Assembly: GCA_022786965.1 (NCBI GenBank)
Contig: JALFXH010000126.1
Location: 1 to 59,865, forward strand
Origin: Clostridiales bacterium
GTDB lineage: Bacteria > Bacillota > Clostridia > Oscillospirales > Oscillospiraceae
Length of the DNA stretch: 59,865 nt
Reading direction: 5' to 3'
This document shows, in pieces, positions 17,197 through 25,540 of the stretch (positions within the stretch are counted from its first letter, which is position 1; every line of letters begins with the position of its first letter). The notes under the pieces are model-generated. The model had not been told where the DNA came from and did not search any database. It saw only the letters and a program-made list of their open reading frames with translations. The position numbers were made by a program, and so were the translations under genes.

Positions 17197-18780
17197 ATGA
17201 ACCTTTTAGCGGATAAAACAGACAAGAACAGAAAACTGCTGCTGATCTGTCTGATCTCGGTCTTCGCGTGGGGGCTGGCGGCGCACAACTACGGCTTTGT
17301 GCACAGCAGCTTTTCCCATGACTCCCTGTTTGAGTTCAACGGCGATGGAGTCAGCAACTACATCCGCCTGATCAACGGCCGGTTTCTCAGCCCGGTGTGC
17401 CGGAAGCTGTTCCGGACGGATCTGACGCTGCCCTGGCTCATCGGTGTGATGGGACTATGCTGGACAGGCCTGGCGGTGTTCCTGACTGCCCGGATTCTTA
17501 GGATGGAGCATCCGGTACTGCTGGTGGTGCTTTCCGGCATTTTTACGGCCAATCTGACGGTTTCGTCCACCATCGCCACATTTTTGCACGATTACGACTG
17601 CGATATGCTGGCGCTGCTGTTTTCCGTGCTGGCGGTGTACTGCTGGCAGAAGGGAAAGTGGGGGTTTCTGCCCGGCGCGGTGTTCGTCATGTGCTCCCTG
17701 GCCCTGTACCAGAGCTATATCTGCGTGAGCATTACCCTGCTGATGCTGGTGTGCATGATGGCTCTGCTGGATGGGGAGAGTCTGGCATCGGTGCTGCTCC
17801 GGGGTCTGCGGGGCTGCGCCATGCTGCTGCTGGGCGGCGGGCTGTATTATGTGGCGCTGAAAGCTGTGGGGCAGCTTACCCAGACCACCCTTATGACCGA
17901 TGCCTACAACTCTCTGGACAGACCTCTTCAGATTGTCAACATGAGCTGGTACGATATTAAATATGTGTTCAAAGAGACCTATACGATCTTTTTTGAGCGT
18001 CTGACCCAGGTGCTGTCGCCCTTCCCGGTGACCACCCGCCGGGTGACCAAGGCCCTGCTGCGGCTGACGGTGGCGCTGCTTCCCATCAGCATTGTGGCCC
18101 TGCGGGTGCGGCCGGGGCAAGCTCTTTTGCTGCTGGCGCTGACGGCGCTGCTGCCTCTGGGCATGAATCTGATGCACCTGATCACCCTGGGCGGCACCAG
18201 CCATGAACTGATGATTTTCGCCTACTGGCTGAGCTACCTGCTGCCGCTGCTGCTGGAACATCGTCTGCTCAGCCGGGCCGGGGAGGCTCAGGGAAAGTGG
18301 AAGGCCTGGCTGCTTCCCACCTGCCGGTGGACCCAGACGGCGATCATCGCTCTGGTGCTGGTGCTGCTTTTGGGCAATGTCCAGACCGCCAACGCCATGT
18401 ACCTGAAAAAGGATCTGGAGCAGGATGCCTACCTGTCCGTCATGACCCGGGTGGTGTACCGGATGGAGGAAACGGAGGGGTATGTGCCCGGGGAAACGCC
18501 GGTGGTCATGGTGGGTCTGCCCCAGCAGATCAATGAGGTGATCCCGGGCTTTGAGGCCTATCGCAAGCCCAACGGGATGTGGATGTCCGATGTGCTGAAC
18601 TTCGGTGACGCGGGACACTGGTCGGCATACTTCAAGTACATCCTGCAAAATCCGGCAAAGATTGTGGCCGGAGAGCAGCTGTATGATGACCCCAGGGTGG
18701 AGGCCATGCCCTGTTACCCCGCCCAGGGCTGCACCGAACTCATCGATGGGACGTTGGTGGTAAAGCTGAGCCAGCCGTAA
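17197..18780 (+). CDS. GtrII-like glucosyltransferase domain membrane protein (paralogue)
   Basis: 527 residues, about ten membrane helices, collinear with the protein at 3245. Shared blocks include SHDSL in the first outer loop, a TDLTLPWLIGVMGLCWTGLAVFLTARI region, LLPLGMNLMHL, an AMYLKKDLEQDAYLSVMTRVV segment, PGETPVVMVGLPQQINEVIPGFEAY and a DGTLVVKL end. The start has GGGGGAA upstream. It is predicted to glycosylate a surface polymer using polyprenyl-linked sugar (family inference). Two copies 14 kb apart with clear divergence suggest different acceptors. Confidence 0.75.
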   Translation: MNLLADKTDKNRKLLLICLISVFAWGLAAHNYGFVHSSFSHDSLFEFNGDGVSNYIRLINGRFLSPVCRKLFRTDLTLPWLIGVMGLCWTGLAVFLTARILRMEHPVLLVVLSGIFTANLTVSSTIATFLHDYDCDMLALLFSVLAVYCWQKGKWGFLPGAVFVMCSLALYQSYICVSITLLMLVCMMALLDGESLASVLLRGLRGCAMLLLGGGLYYVALKAVGQLTQTTLMTDAYNSLDRPLQIVNMSWYDIKYVFKETYTIFFERLTQVLSPFPVTTRRVTKALLRLTVALLPISIVALRVRPGQALLLLALTALLPLGMNLMHLITLGGTSHELMIFAYWLSYLLPLLLEHRLLSRAGEAQGKWKAWLLPTCRWTQTAIIALVLVLLLGNVQTANAMYLKKDLEQDAYLSVMTRVVYRMEETEGYVPGETPVVMVGLPQQINEVIPGFEAYRKPNGMWMSDVLNFGDAGHWSAYFKYILQNPAKIVAGEQLYDDPRVEAMPCYPAQGCTELIDGTLVVKLSQP

Positions 18781-18903
18781 ATGGACAGGTTTCTCCGGAG
18801 CGGTGTTCGTTATCTCACAGAAAGGCCCTAAAGTAAAGAAACAATGCAAAAAACTGAACGCACCGTTTTGGTAACACCAGCTTTTTCGGGAACAATTGGA
18901 AAA

Positions 18904-18936
18904 CCGCTCCTTTGCCAATGAGAGGCAAAGGAGCGG
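18904..18936. terminator. Bidirectional terminator
   Basis: A 13-bp stem CCGCTCCTTTGCC / GGCAAAGGAGCGG between the convergent GtrII-like and yebC genes. Confidence 0.8.
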
Positions 18937-18950
18937 AATTGTATTTTCAC

Positions 18951-19679
18951 TTATTCTTCCCAGTTGTGCCAGATGTTCTGCACATCGTCGTCATCTTCCA
19001 TGATGTCGATGAGCTTCTCCATCAGGGCAACCTGCTCGGGGTTTTCCAGCTTCTGATAGTTCTGGGGAACCATCTCGATCTGGGCGGAGACGAAGGTGTA
19101 GCCCTTGGCGGTGAGGGCATCGGCCACGGCGTTGAAGTCGTCGGGATCGGTGTAGATGGTGAAGCAGTCGTCCTCCGCCTCGAAATCATCCGCGCCGCAG
19201 TCCATGGCGTCCATCATCACGGCGTCTTCCTCCAGCTCCTCCTCGGAGTTGTCGATGACCAGCACGCCCTTCTTGTCGAAGGACCAGCTGACGCAGCCGG
19301 AAGCACCCAGATTGCCGCCGAACTTGTCGAAGTGGTGGCGCATGGAACCGGCGGTGCGGTTGCGGTTGTCGGTCATGGTCTCCACGATGACGGCAACGCC
19401 GCCGGGGCCGTAGCCTTCGTAGGTGATGGACTCGTAGTTGTCGCCGCCGGCACCGGCAGCCTTTTCCAGGCACCGCTTGATGTTGTCGTTGGGCATATTG
19501 GCTGCCTTGGCCTTGGTCACGACGGTAGCCAGCCGGGAGTTGTAGGCGGGATCGGCGCTGCCGCCCTCCTTCACCGCCACGATCAGCTCCTTAGCGATTT
19601 TGGTGAAAGCAGCCGCGCGCTTGGCGTCCTGCGCGCCCTTGGTCTTCTGAATGTTATGCCATTTGGAATGTCCGGACAT
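18951..19679 (-). CDS. YebC/PmpR family protein (transcription/translation factor)
   Basis: 242 residues, standard length. It begins MSGHSKWHNIQKTKGAQDAKR and contains AANMPNDNIKRCLEKAAG and ITYEGYGPGGVAVIVE, all invariant family blocks. Members were named DNA-binding regulators; recent work ties several YebC proteins to relief of ribosome stalling at prolines, so the precise role here is open. It has its own promoter and is monocistronic. The usual neighbours ruvC/ruvAB are absent. Confidence 0.95.
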   Translation of the reverse strand: MSGHSKWHNIQKTKGAQDAKRAAAFTKIAKELIVAVKEGGSADPAYNSRLATVVTKAKAANMPNDNIKRCLEKAAGAGGDNYESITYEGYGPGGVAVIVETMTDNRNRTAGSMRHHFDKFGGNLGASGCVSWSFDKKGVLVIDNSEEELEEDAVMMDAMDCGADDFEAEDDCFTIYTDPDDFNAVADALTAKGYTFVSAQIEMVPQNYQKLENPEQVALMEKLIDIMEDDDDVQNIWHNWEE

Positions 19680-19723
19680 TCTATATCTACCCTTTCTGGT
19701 TAAAGTATAAAAATAGCGTATCT

Positions 19724-19752
19724 ATTTTAGCAGAATGGATTGAAAAAATCAA
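19724..19752 (-). promoter_or_regulatory. Promoter of yebC
   Basis: Minus-strand -35 TTGATT and -10 TAAAAT with a 17-nt spacer, 44 bases before the ATG at 19679. Confidence 0.65.
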
Positions 19753-19758
19753 CCCGTT

Positions 19759-20550
19759 TCAGAAGAATTTCATGCAGTCCCGGTGGGTTTCGGAGATTTT
19801 TACGTTCAGCTCCGGGAATTGGGCGGCGATTTTTTCAGCCAGCAGAGCCGTTACCGGGTTTTCTGTAGCGAAATGTCCCGCGTCAATCAGGTTCAGGCCC
19901 AGGTCGTGGGCATCCCAGAACTGATTGTACTTCACGTCCGCTGTGACGAAGGTATCGCACCCGGCGTGCACCGCGTCCATTAGCTCCGAAGCGCAGGCTC
20001 CGCCGCCCACGGCCACCCGGTGTACCGGCTTTCCCCCATTTACATAACGCAGACCATCACAGAAAAGGGCGGTCTTCACCTTGGGAAGGAAGTCGGAAAG
20101 GGGCTGGGGTTCCACGGTGCCCTGCCGCAGCAGGCCCCAGGGCCTGCCTAGCTCGTCCACCCCGGAGGGGGCAATCACCTGTACATCGCTTAATCCCAGT
20201 GTCTGGGCAAGACAGTCGTTGACGCCGCCGGGGGCGCAGTCTAAGTTGGTGTGGGCGTTGATGGCGCTGATGCCCGCAGAACACAGCAGCTGCACCGCCC
20301 GGCCGATGGAAGTATCGTCCGTGACGGCCTTCAGAGGGCTGAAAATCAGGGGATGGTGCGTGACGATCAGCTCCGCGCCCCACTGGGCAGCTTCCCGACA
20401 GACTCCCTCAAAGGGGTCGAGAGCCACCAGAACTTTCGTTACCGGGTGGCTTTTTCCGCCGCAGAGCAGGCCTACATTGTCCCAGTCCATTTTCATGGAG
20501 CGGGGGGCCAGGGTTTCCAGATAGGATAAAATATCACCGACAGTCGTCAT
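19759..20550 (-). CDS. Nif3-like dinuclear metal-centre protein (YqfO)
   Basis: 263 residues. Metal ligands of the NIF3 family are visible: VTHHPLIFSPLKAV (two His), NAHTNLDCAPGGVND (His and Asp) and the C-terminal DAGHFATENPV (His, Glu). It lacks the inserted PII-like domain of long YqfO proteins. It is sometimes annotated as GTP cyclohydrolase type I-like, a label with weak support. It overlaps trmK by 4 bases; this trmK-nif3 pair is conserved across Firmicutes. Confidence 0.92.
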   Translation of the reverse strand: MTTVGDILSYLETLAPRSMKMDWDNVGLLCGGKSHPVTKVLVALDPFEGVCREAAQWGAELIVTHHPLIFSPLKAVTDDTSIGRAVQLLCSAGISAINAHTNLDCAPGGVNDCLAQTLGLSDVQVIAPSGVDELGRPWGLLRQGTVEPQPLSDFLPKVKTALFCDGLRYVNGGKPVHRVAVGGGACASELMDAVHAGCDTFVTADVKYNQFWDAHDLGLNLIDAGHFATENPVTALLAEKIAAQFPELNVKISETHRDCMKFF

Positions 20551-21203
20551 TTCAGTTCCTCCAATTCGGCAAGGGCCTGCCGGTTTTCATCATCCGGGCG
20601 GTGCTGTACCGCAAGCCGCAGTCCATCTACCACCCAGCAGTAGTATTCGCCTGTTTCCGGGGCCGTGCAATCGCGCAGGGCAGGAGAGAAGTACCACTGG
20701 CCCGCCGTCAGCCGGGGAGCCTGGGGATTCCACAGCACCTCCATCACGGTGTACAGGAACCGCCCGTCCCGCAGAACCGTCTCCCGGCAGATTTCCCAGC
20801 CGTTCTCGCTTAAGTACCGCCGCAGCAGGGGTGTTTTGCTCTGGCATTGCAGAATCAGCCGATAGCTGCCGCCTTGCAGCCAGGGGGCGGCGGAGAGAAT
20901 GGACACCATGGTGTCCCCGCCCATGCCGGCGCAGACCAGCGTGTCAAAGTCTCTTGGCAGGCTCTGCACCCCGTCAGAGAGAAAAAAGTCGATCCTGTCT
21001 GTAATGCCGTAGGTTTCCGCGTTCCGCTTTGCGCTACTTAACGGACCTTCCCGCACGTCAGATACGTAAACGTGGCTGGCAATGCCGGTTTGCAGCAGGT
21101 GGATGCTCAAATGGCCGTGGTCGCAGCCCACGTCCGCCACCCGGTCGCCGGGATGGACAAAGCCGCAGCAGGCCAGAAGCCTGTGGGATAGAGGGAGCTT
21201 CAT
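20547..21203 (-). CDS. trmK: tRNA (adenine(22)-N1)-methyltransferase
   Basis: 218 residues. The SAM-binding motif VADVGCDHGHLSIHLL and the catalytic-site region DTLVCAGMGGDTMVSIL are typical of TrmK (YqfN), which methylates N1 of A22 in tRNA. The start at MKLPLSHRLLACC follows GGAGGAATTCT; the longer frame would run back into the terminator hairpin. It forms a two-gene operon with nif3. Confidence 0.93.
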   Translation of the reverse strand: MKLPLSHRLLACCGFVHPGDRVADVGCDHGHLSIHLLQTGIASHVYVSDVREGPLSSAKRNAETYGITDRIDFFLSDGVQSLPRDFDTLVCAGMGGDTMVSILSAAPWLQGGSYRLILQCQSKTPLLRRYLSENGWEICRETVLRDGRFLYTVMEVLWNPQAPRLTAGQWYFSPALRDCTAPETGEYYCWVVDGLRLAVQHRPDDENRQALAELEELK

Positions 21204-21221
21204 AGAATTCCTCCGAAAAAA

Positions 21222-21246
21222 GCAGGAGCGGACACGCCGCTCCTGC
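21222..21246 (-). terminator. Terminator between DUF1858 gene and trmK
   Basis: Minus-strand GCAGGAGCGG / CCGCTCCTGC followed by six T. It ends only about 8 bases before the trmK ribosome site, so readthrough may be needed for trmK expression or trmK has a promoter I cannot see. Confidence 0.85.
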
Positions 21247-21258
21247 ATCGTATTTTGG

Positions 21259-21492
21259 TTAAGCGTTCTTCTCGGCCTCGGAAGCCTCGTAAGCCTCCAG
21301 GAAGTGGTTCAGCTGGGCCAGGAAGGGCTCGCAGTCCACGCCGTGAACCATGCAGGCTTCCTCAACGGTCTCACCCCGGGAGGAGGGGCAGCCCAGGCAG
21401 TGCATGCCGATGGCGAAGAACAGGGGAGCGGACTGAGGAGCGATGTCCAGAATGTCACCGATGATGGTGGATTTTTCAATTTTAACAGCCAT
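21259..21492 (-). CDS. DUF1858 domain protein
   Basis: 77 residues. The N-terminal half KIEKSTIIGDILDIAP and the motif GMHCLGCPSSRGETVEEACMVHG, with a CxxC pair and a third Cys, are hallmarks of DUF1858 (hybrid-cluster-protein-associated TIGR03980 group). Probably a small cytosolic redox or metal-binding protein; function not established. It has AGGAGG before the ATG and its own promoter. Confidence 0.9.
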   Translation of the reverse strand: MAVKIEKSTIIGDILDIAPQSAPLFFAIGMHCLGCPSSRGETVEEACMVHGVDCEPFLAQLNHFLEAYEASEAEKNA

Positions 21493-21522
21493 GAAAATGA
21501 CCTCCTATTTATTTCTGGGGTT

Positions 21523-21551
21523 ATTATAACCCGGCTGTTTGAAAAAAACAA
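21523..21551 (-). promoter_or_regulatory. Promoter of the DUF1858 gene
   Basis: Minus-strand -10 TATAAT with a 17-nt spacer to a weak -35 TTGTTT, 31 bases before the ATG. Confidence 0.65.
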
Positions 21552-21562
21552 GAGGAAAAACC

Positions 21563-22864
21563 TTATTTCTTCGGTAAATCTCCCGTAGAAGGGTTATCAA
21601 GAAGCCTGCCGTCCTCAGAAAACCGGGAGCCGTGGCAGGGGCAGTCCCAGCTTCTTTCCTGGCTGTTCCATTTCAGGGCGCAGCCTAAATGGGGACACCG
21701 CTTCCGGGAGGGGGTCAGCAGATTGACAGTGGCTTCCAGGGCGTTGATGCCCAGCTGCCGGTGGAGGATGCTGCGGGAGGGGGAGAACAGGGAAGCATAG
21801 GGGTTATCTCTGCCGCGGACCAGGTCGGTCAGAATTTGGGCCGCCGCCATGGAGGTGGTCATGCCCCATTTATTAAAGCCTGTGGCCACATAGAGATTGG
21901 GGGTGGACGCGCTGTACTGCCCGATGTAGGGCAGACCGTCCAGGCTCATGCAGTCCTGGGTTGCCCAGCGGCTGACAATTTTCGCGTCGGGGTAATGGCT
22001 GCGGACAAAGGCTTCCAGTTCCGCCCAGCCCCCGCCTTTCTTACCCGTGCGGTGCCCGCCGCCGCCCAGCAGCAGGGTATCGCCCCAGCTTCGCAATGAC
22101 AGGCCGTTTTCCCGGGCGTCCAGATACATCCCTTCGGGGATCGGCGCGTTTTCCAGCGCCAGAACATAGGAACGCTGCTGGTAGAGCTTGAGGAAGTAGC
22201 TGCCGTGCTTATTCAGAAAGGGGAAGTGAGTACACACGATGACGGCGCCCGCGTGAATGGTGCCATGTTTCGTCACTGCTCCCGATTTTGTCAGGGACAG
22301 CACGGGGGTGTTTTCACAAATGGTCAGATCCCCCACGATACCGTTTAAGAATTTCAGCGGGTGGAACTGGGCCTGATGGGGAAAGCGGATGCCGCCCGCA
22401 GACTCAAAGGGCAGGGGAAGATTACCCACCAGCTCTGCCGGATAGTTCAGCCGGGACAGGACGGCAAGCTCTTCTTCCAAAACTGTAACATCCTGCCGGG
22501 AATAGACGGTGTGGCTCTGTTCCGAAAAATCGCAGCGGATTCCTGAGCAGAGCGTCCGGTATTCGGACAGGGCATCCTCGTTGGCCCGCAAGTACTGTCC
22601 GGCGGCTTCCAATCCGTATTTCTTTGCCAGTTTGCCGTAGATCAAACCATGCTGGCTGGTGAGCTTTGCGGTGGTATCCCCGGTGACACCGGAAGCGATG
22701 CGGGTTCTCTCGGCAACCACGCAGTCCACGCCGACATTCTGCAATTGGTAAGCGCACAGCAGTCCCGCCATGCCGCCGCCGATGACCAGCACATCCGTGG
22801 ATACGTCCCCTCTCAGCTGGGGAAACTGGGGAAGAAACACACTTTCCCGCCAGATGGATTCCAT
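21563..22864 (-). CDS. FAD-dependent oxidoreductase with C-terminal Rieske domain
   Basis: 433 residues. The N-terminal DadA/glycine-oxidase-type FAD domain has the dinucleotide motif DVLVIGGGMAGLLCAYQL and TTAKLTSQHGLIY. The C-terminal 60 residues form a Rieske [2Fe-2S] domain with both ligand pairs, CPHLGC (CxH) and CPCHGSRFS (CxxH). It probably moves electrons from an amine or similar donor to a redox partner; substrate unknown. The start MESIWRESVFLPQFP follows AAGGAG; an upstream ATG at 22906 lacks a site. This fusion type is widespread in Firmicutes. Confidence 0.93.
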   Translation of the reverse strand: MESIWRESVFLPQFPQLRGDVSTDVLVIGGGMAGLLCAYQLQNVGVDCVVAERTRIASGVTGDTTAKLTSQHGLIYGKLAKKYGLEAAGQYLRANEDALSEYRTLCSGIRCDFSEQSHTVYSRQDVTVLEEELAVLSRLNYPAELVGNLPLPFESAGGIRFPHQAQFHPLKFLNGIVGDLTICENTPVLSLTKSGAVTKHGTIHAGAVIVCTHFPFLNKHGSYFLKLYQQRSYVLALENAPIPEGMYLDARENGLSLRSWGDTLLLGGGGHRTGKKGGGWAELEAFVRSHYPDAKIVSRWATQDCMSLDGLPYIGQYSASTPNLYVATGFNKWGMTTSMAAAQILTDLVRGRDNPYASLFSPSRSILHRQLGINALEATVNLLTPSRKRCPHLGCALKWNSQERSWDCPCHGSRFSEDGRLLDNPSTGDLPKK

Positions 22865-22915
22865 ACAATCAACTCCTTGCGCATAGTATGGGCAAAAGAA
22901 GCACATTTATTTCGT

Positions 22916-22977
22916 TGTCATCCAGAGCGGAGCAGCGGGCAGATCCGTCGACTCGCTGCGCTCACTCAGGATGACGG
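22916..22977. repeat. Palindromic intergenic repeat (TCCTGAGCGAGCG type), copy 2
   Basis: Short member of the family at 1555-1668, inverted: GTTGTCATCCAGAGC on the left, AGATCCGTCGACTCG inside, and CACTCAGGATGACGG on the right. It lies upstream of the ParE-like promoter. Confidence 0.6.
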
Positions 22978-22990
22978 GCGAGAGCGTTCC

Positions 22991-23019
22991 TTGACTTTCT
23001 CCCGCTTTTTGCGTATAAT
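22991..23019 (+). promoter_or_regulatory. Promoter of the topoisomerase operon
   Basis: -35 TTGACT and -10 TATAAT with a 17-nt spacer, 42 bases before the ATG at 23062. Confidence 0.8.
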
Positions 23020-23061
23020 AGGCTAGATTTACTATGGAATGCTTAGGTAGGTTATGAAATT

Positions 23062-25041
23062 ATGGCGAAAAAGCAAGAACAATACGGAAATTCCAGCATC
23101 TCCATGCTCAAGGGCGAGGACCGGGTGCGCAAGCGTCCCGCAGTCATTTTTGGCTCTGACGACCTGGAGGGCTGTAAGCACGCGGTGTTTGAGATCCTCT
23201 CCAACGCCATTGACGAAGCAAGAGAAGGCCACGGCGACACCATCATCGTCACCCGCTACGAAGACTTATCCGTGGAAGTGGAGGACTTCGGCCGGGGCTG
23301 TCCCGTGGACTACAACGAAAAAGAAAAGCGCTACAACTGGGAACTGGTGTTCTGCGAAATGTACGCCGGCGGCAAGTACGGCGAGAACGGGGAAAACTAC
23401 GAATATTCTCTGGGCCTCAACGGTCTTGGTTCCTGTGCCACCCAGTACGCTTCCGAATATTTTGACGCCACCATCCGCCGGGACGGTTTCCGGTATGACC
23501 TGCACTTTGAAAAGGGCAGAAATGTGGGCGGCCTGAAAAAGCAGCCCGCCGACCGGAAGAAAACCGGCTCCTGCTTCCGATGGAAGCCGGACAAGGAGGT
23601 CTTCACGGACATCAACATCCCCGTGGAATATTACCGGGACGTGCTGCGCCGTCAGGCCGTGGTCAATAAGGGTGTCCGCTTCAAATTCCGCAATCAGGTG
23701 GGCAAGACCTTTGAGGAAGAGGAGTACTGCTACGCGGATGGCATCCGGGAATATATCGAGGAGCTGGTGGGGGACAACGCCTTCACCATGCCCACCTTCT
23801 GGGAAGCCGAGCGCCGGGGCCGGGACGCGGAGAACCGCCCGGAGATGAAGCTGAAAATCACCGCCTCCTTCTGTTTCAGTAAGCAGGTCAGCCACATCGA
23901 GTATTACCACAACTCCTCCTGGCTGGAATACGGCGGCAGCCCCGACCGGGCGGTGCGGCTGGGCTTCACCGCGGCCTTTGACAAGTACCTGAAAGACAAC
24001 AATAAGTACACGAAAAATGAGAATAAGATCATTTTTCAGGACATTCAGGACTCTCTGGTGCTGGTGACCAACTGCTTCTCCACCATCGGCTGCTTTGAAA
24101 ACCAGACGAAAAAGAGCGTCAACTCCAAGTTCACCCAGGACGCCATGACGGCCTTCTTCAAGGAGCAGCTGCAGGTCTGGTTCATTGAGAACGCCCAGGA
24201 AGCACAGAAGGCCGCCGAGCAAATCTTAGTCAACAAACGGGCCAGAGAATCCGCAGAAAAGACCAAGAGCAGCGTCAAGAAAAAGCTGTCCGGTTCCATC
24301 GACATTGCCAACCGTGTGCAGAAATTTGTGGACTGCCGAAGCAAGGACGCAAATCTTCGTGAGCTGTATATCGTGGAGGGCGATTCCGCCTTGGGCAGCG
24401 TCAAGATGAGCCGGGACGCTGAATTTCAGGGCATTATGCCCGTCCGGGGCAAAATCCTCAACTGCCTGAAAGCCGATTACAGCAAGATTTTCGCATCCCC
24501 CATCATCACCGACCTGATGAAGGTGCTGGGCTGCGGCGTGGAGGTGCAGGGAAAGAAGGCCAAGGAACTGTCCAGCTTTGACCTGTCCGCCCTTCGCTGG
24601 AACAAGGTAGTCATCTGCACCGATGCGGATGTGGACGGCTTCCAGATCCGCACCCTGATTCTCACCATGCTCTACCGGCTGTGCCCCACCCTGATCCGGG
24701 ACGGCTATGTGTATATCGCGGAATCTCCGCTGTTTGAAATCACCTGCAAGGATAAAACCTGGTTTGCCTACAACGAGCAGGAAAAGGTGAAGATTCTCAA
24801 AGATTTGGAGGGCAAAAAGGTCACCATCCAGCGCTCCAAGGGTCTGGGCGAAAACGACCCGGAGATGATGTGGATGACCACCATGAACCCGGAGACCCGC
24901 CGTCTGATTAAAGTCATGCCCGAGGACGCTGAGCGTACCGCCCACTACTTTGACGTGCTGCTGGGGGACGCTTTGCAGGAGCGGAAGAACTTCATCGCCG
25001 AAAACGGAGCGAAATATCTGGAACTGGCTGATATCTCCTAA
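23062..25041 (+). CDS. Divergent type IIA topoisomerase ATPase subunit (ParE/GyrB-like)
   Basis: 659 residues. The GHKL ATPase has E44 in FEILSNAIDEA, the DxGxG-like EDFGRGCPVD (75-80) and the loop SLGLNGLGS (117-124). The TOPRIM domain has Glu439 in VEGDSALGS, where the usual motif is EGDSAGGS, and the metal-binding DADVDG at 521-526. QRSKGLGE is the family C-terminal motif. Many normally fixed positions are changed, so it is not an ordinary GyrB or ParE; it looks like the second, divergent subunit pair of some Clostridia. Its partner is at 25541, separated by a DUF559 cassette that begins 4 bases after this stop. Confidence 0.88.
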   Translation: MAKKQEQYGNSSISMLKGEDRVRKRPAVIFGSDDLEGCKHAVFEILSNAIDEAREGHGDTIIVTRYEDLSVEVEDFGRGCPVDYNEKEKRYNWELVFCEMYAGGKYGENGENYEYSLGLNGLGSCATQYASEYFDATIRRDGFRYDLHFEKGRNVGGLKKQPADRKKTGSCFRWKPDKEVFTDINIPVEYYRDVLRRQAVVNKGVRFKFRNQVGKTFEEEEYCYADGIREYIEELVGDNAFTMPTFWEAERRGRDAENRPEMKLKITASFCFSKQVSHIEYYHNSSWLEYGGSPDRAVRLGFTAAFDKYLKDNNKYTKNENKIIFQDIQDSLVLVTNCFSTIGCFENQTKKSVNSKFTQDAMTAFFKEQLQVWFIENAQEAQKAAEQILVNKRARESAEKTKSSVKKKLSGSIDIANRVQKFVDCRSKDANLRELYIVEGDSALGSVKMSRDAEFQGIMPVRGKILNCLKADYSKIFASPIITDLMKVLGCGVEVQGKKAKELSSFDLSALRWNKVVICTDADVDGFQIRTLILTMLYRLCPTLIRDGYVYIAESPLFEITCKDKTWFAYNEQEKVKILKDLEGKKVTIQRSKGLGENDPEMMWMTTMNPETRRLIKVMPEDAERTAHYFDVLLGDALQERKNFIAENGAKYLELADIS

Positions 25042-25045
25042 AAAA

Positions 25046-25519
25046 GCCTTCCCCTTTGGGGAAGGTGGCACGGCGAAGCCGTGACGGAAGAGGTATTTTA
25101 TGAACCATAACAGCAAGCTCACATCCAGAGCACAAAGCCTGCGGAAAACTATGACCAAGGAGGAACGACGGCTGTGGTATGAGTATCTTCACAACTATCC
25201 CGTTCGCTTCCGCAGACAGGTCACTAGTGGGAACTACATTCTCGATTTTTACTGTACAGCGGCAAAATTGGCAATCGAACTGGATGGTTCACAGCACTAT
25301 GAACCTGCTGGTCAGATGTACGATGCACGCAGAAGCGCATACCTGGAACAGCAGGGTATCCAAGTGCTTCGGTTTTCCAACAGCGATGTGATGAACCAAC
25401 TGCGCGGTGTATGTGAAGTGATTGACGCTGCTGTTTCATCGAGGACAAAATAGAAGTACGGGCGTCCGCACCTCTCCCGACCTCGCTGACGCTCGGCCAC
25501 CCTCCCCAAAGGGGAGGGC
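25046..25519 (+). mobile_element. DUF559 nuclease cassette flanked by inverted palindromic arms
   Basis: The left arm (25046-25094) runs from GCCTTCCCCTTTGGGGAAGG through a second hairpin (CACGGC-GAA-GCCGTG) to GGAAGAGGT. The right arm (25470-25519) is its inverted counterpart, ending CTCCCCAAAGGGGAGGGC. Between them is the DUF559 gene, whose ribosome site GGAAGAGG is part of the left arm. Outer flanks are AAAAGCC and GGGCATTA, matching the flanks of gene-free members at 34143, 46198, 47359, 54894 and 59663. It interrupts the topoisomerase operon. Mobility is inferred; no target-site duplication is evident. Confidence 0.7.
25100..25453 (+). CDS. DUF559 family endonuclease-like protein
   Basis: 117 residues. 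Family motifs: LRKTMTKEERRLWYEYL at the N-terminus, FRRQVTSGNYILDFYC with Asp49, AIELDGSQHYEP with Glu60 and Asp62, and VLRFSNSDVM near the end. Asp49 and E60-x-D62 fit a PD-(D/E)xK active site as in Vsr-related nucleases. The gene is enclosed by inverted palindromic arms and borrows its ribosome site from the left arm. It is not part of topoisomerase function. A role in spreading or processing the palindromic repeat family is inferred from this arrangement. Confidence 0.9.
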   Translation: MNHNSKLTSRAQSLRKTMTKEERRLWYEYLHNYPVRFRRQVTSGNYILDFYCTAAKLAIELDGSQHYEPAGQMYDARRSAYLEQQGIQVLRFSNSDVMNQLRGVCEVIDAAVSSRTK

Positions 25520-25540
25520 ATTATCAGTAAGGAGTGCAAT

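Noticed and set aside
23062-25041. Housekeeping gyrB
   Set aside because: Altered TOPRIM and GHKL motifs and no recF/dnaN/dnaA context.
25100-25453. Part of a restriction-modification or Vsr repair system
   Set aside because: No methyltransferase or partner gene is adjacent; the flanking arms favour a repeat-associated element.
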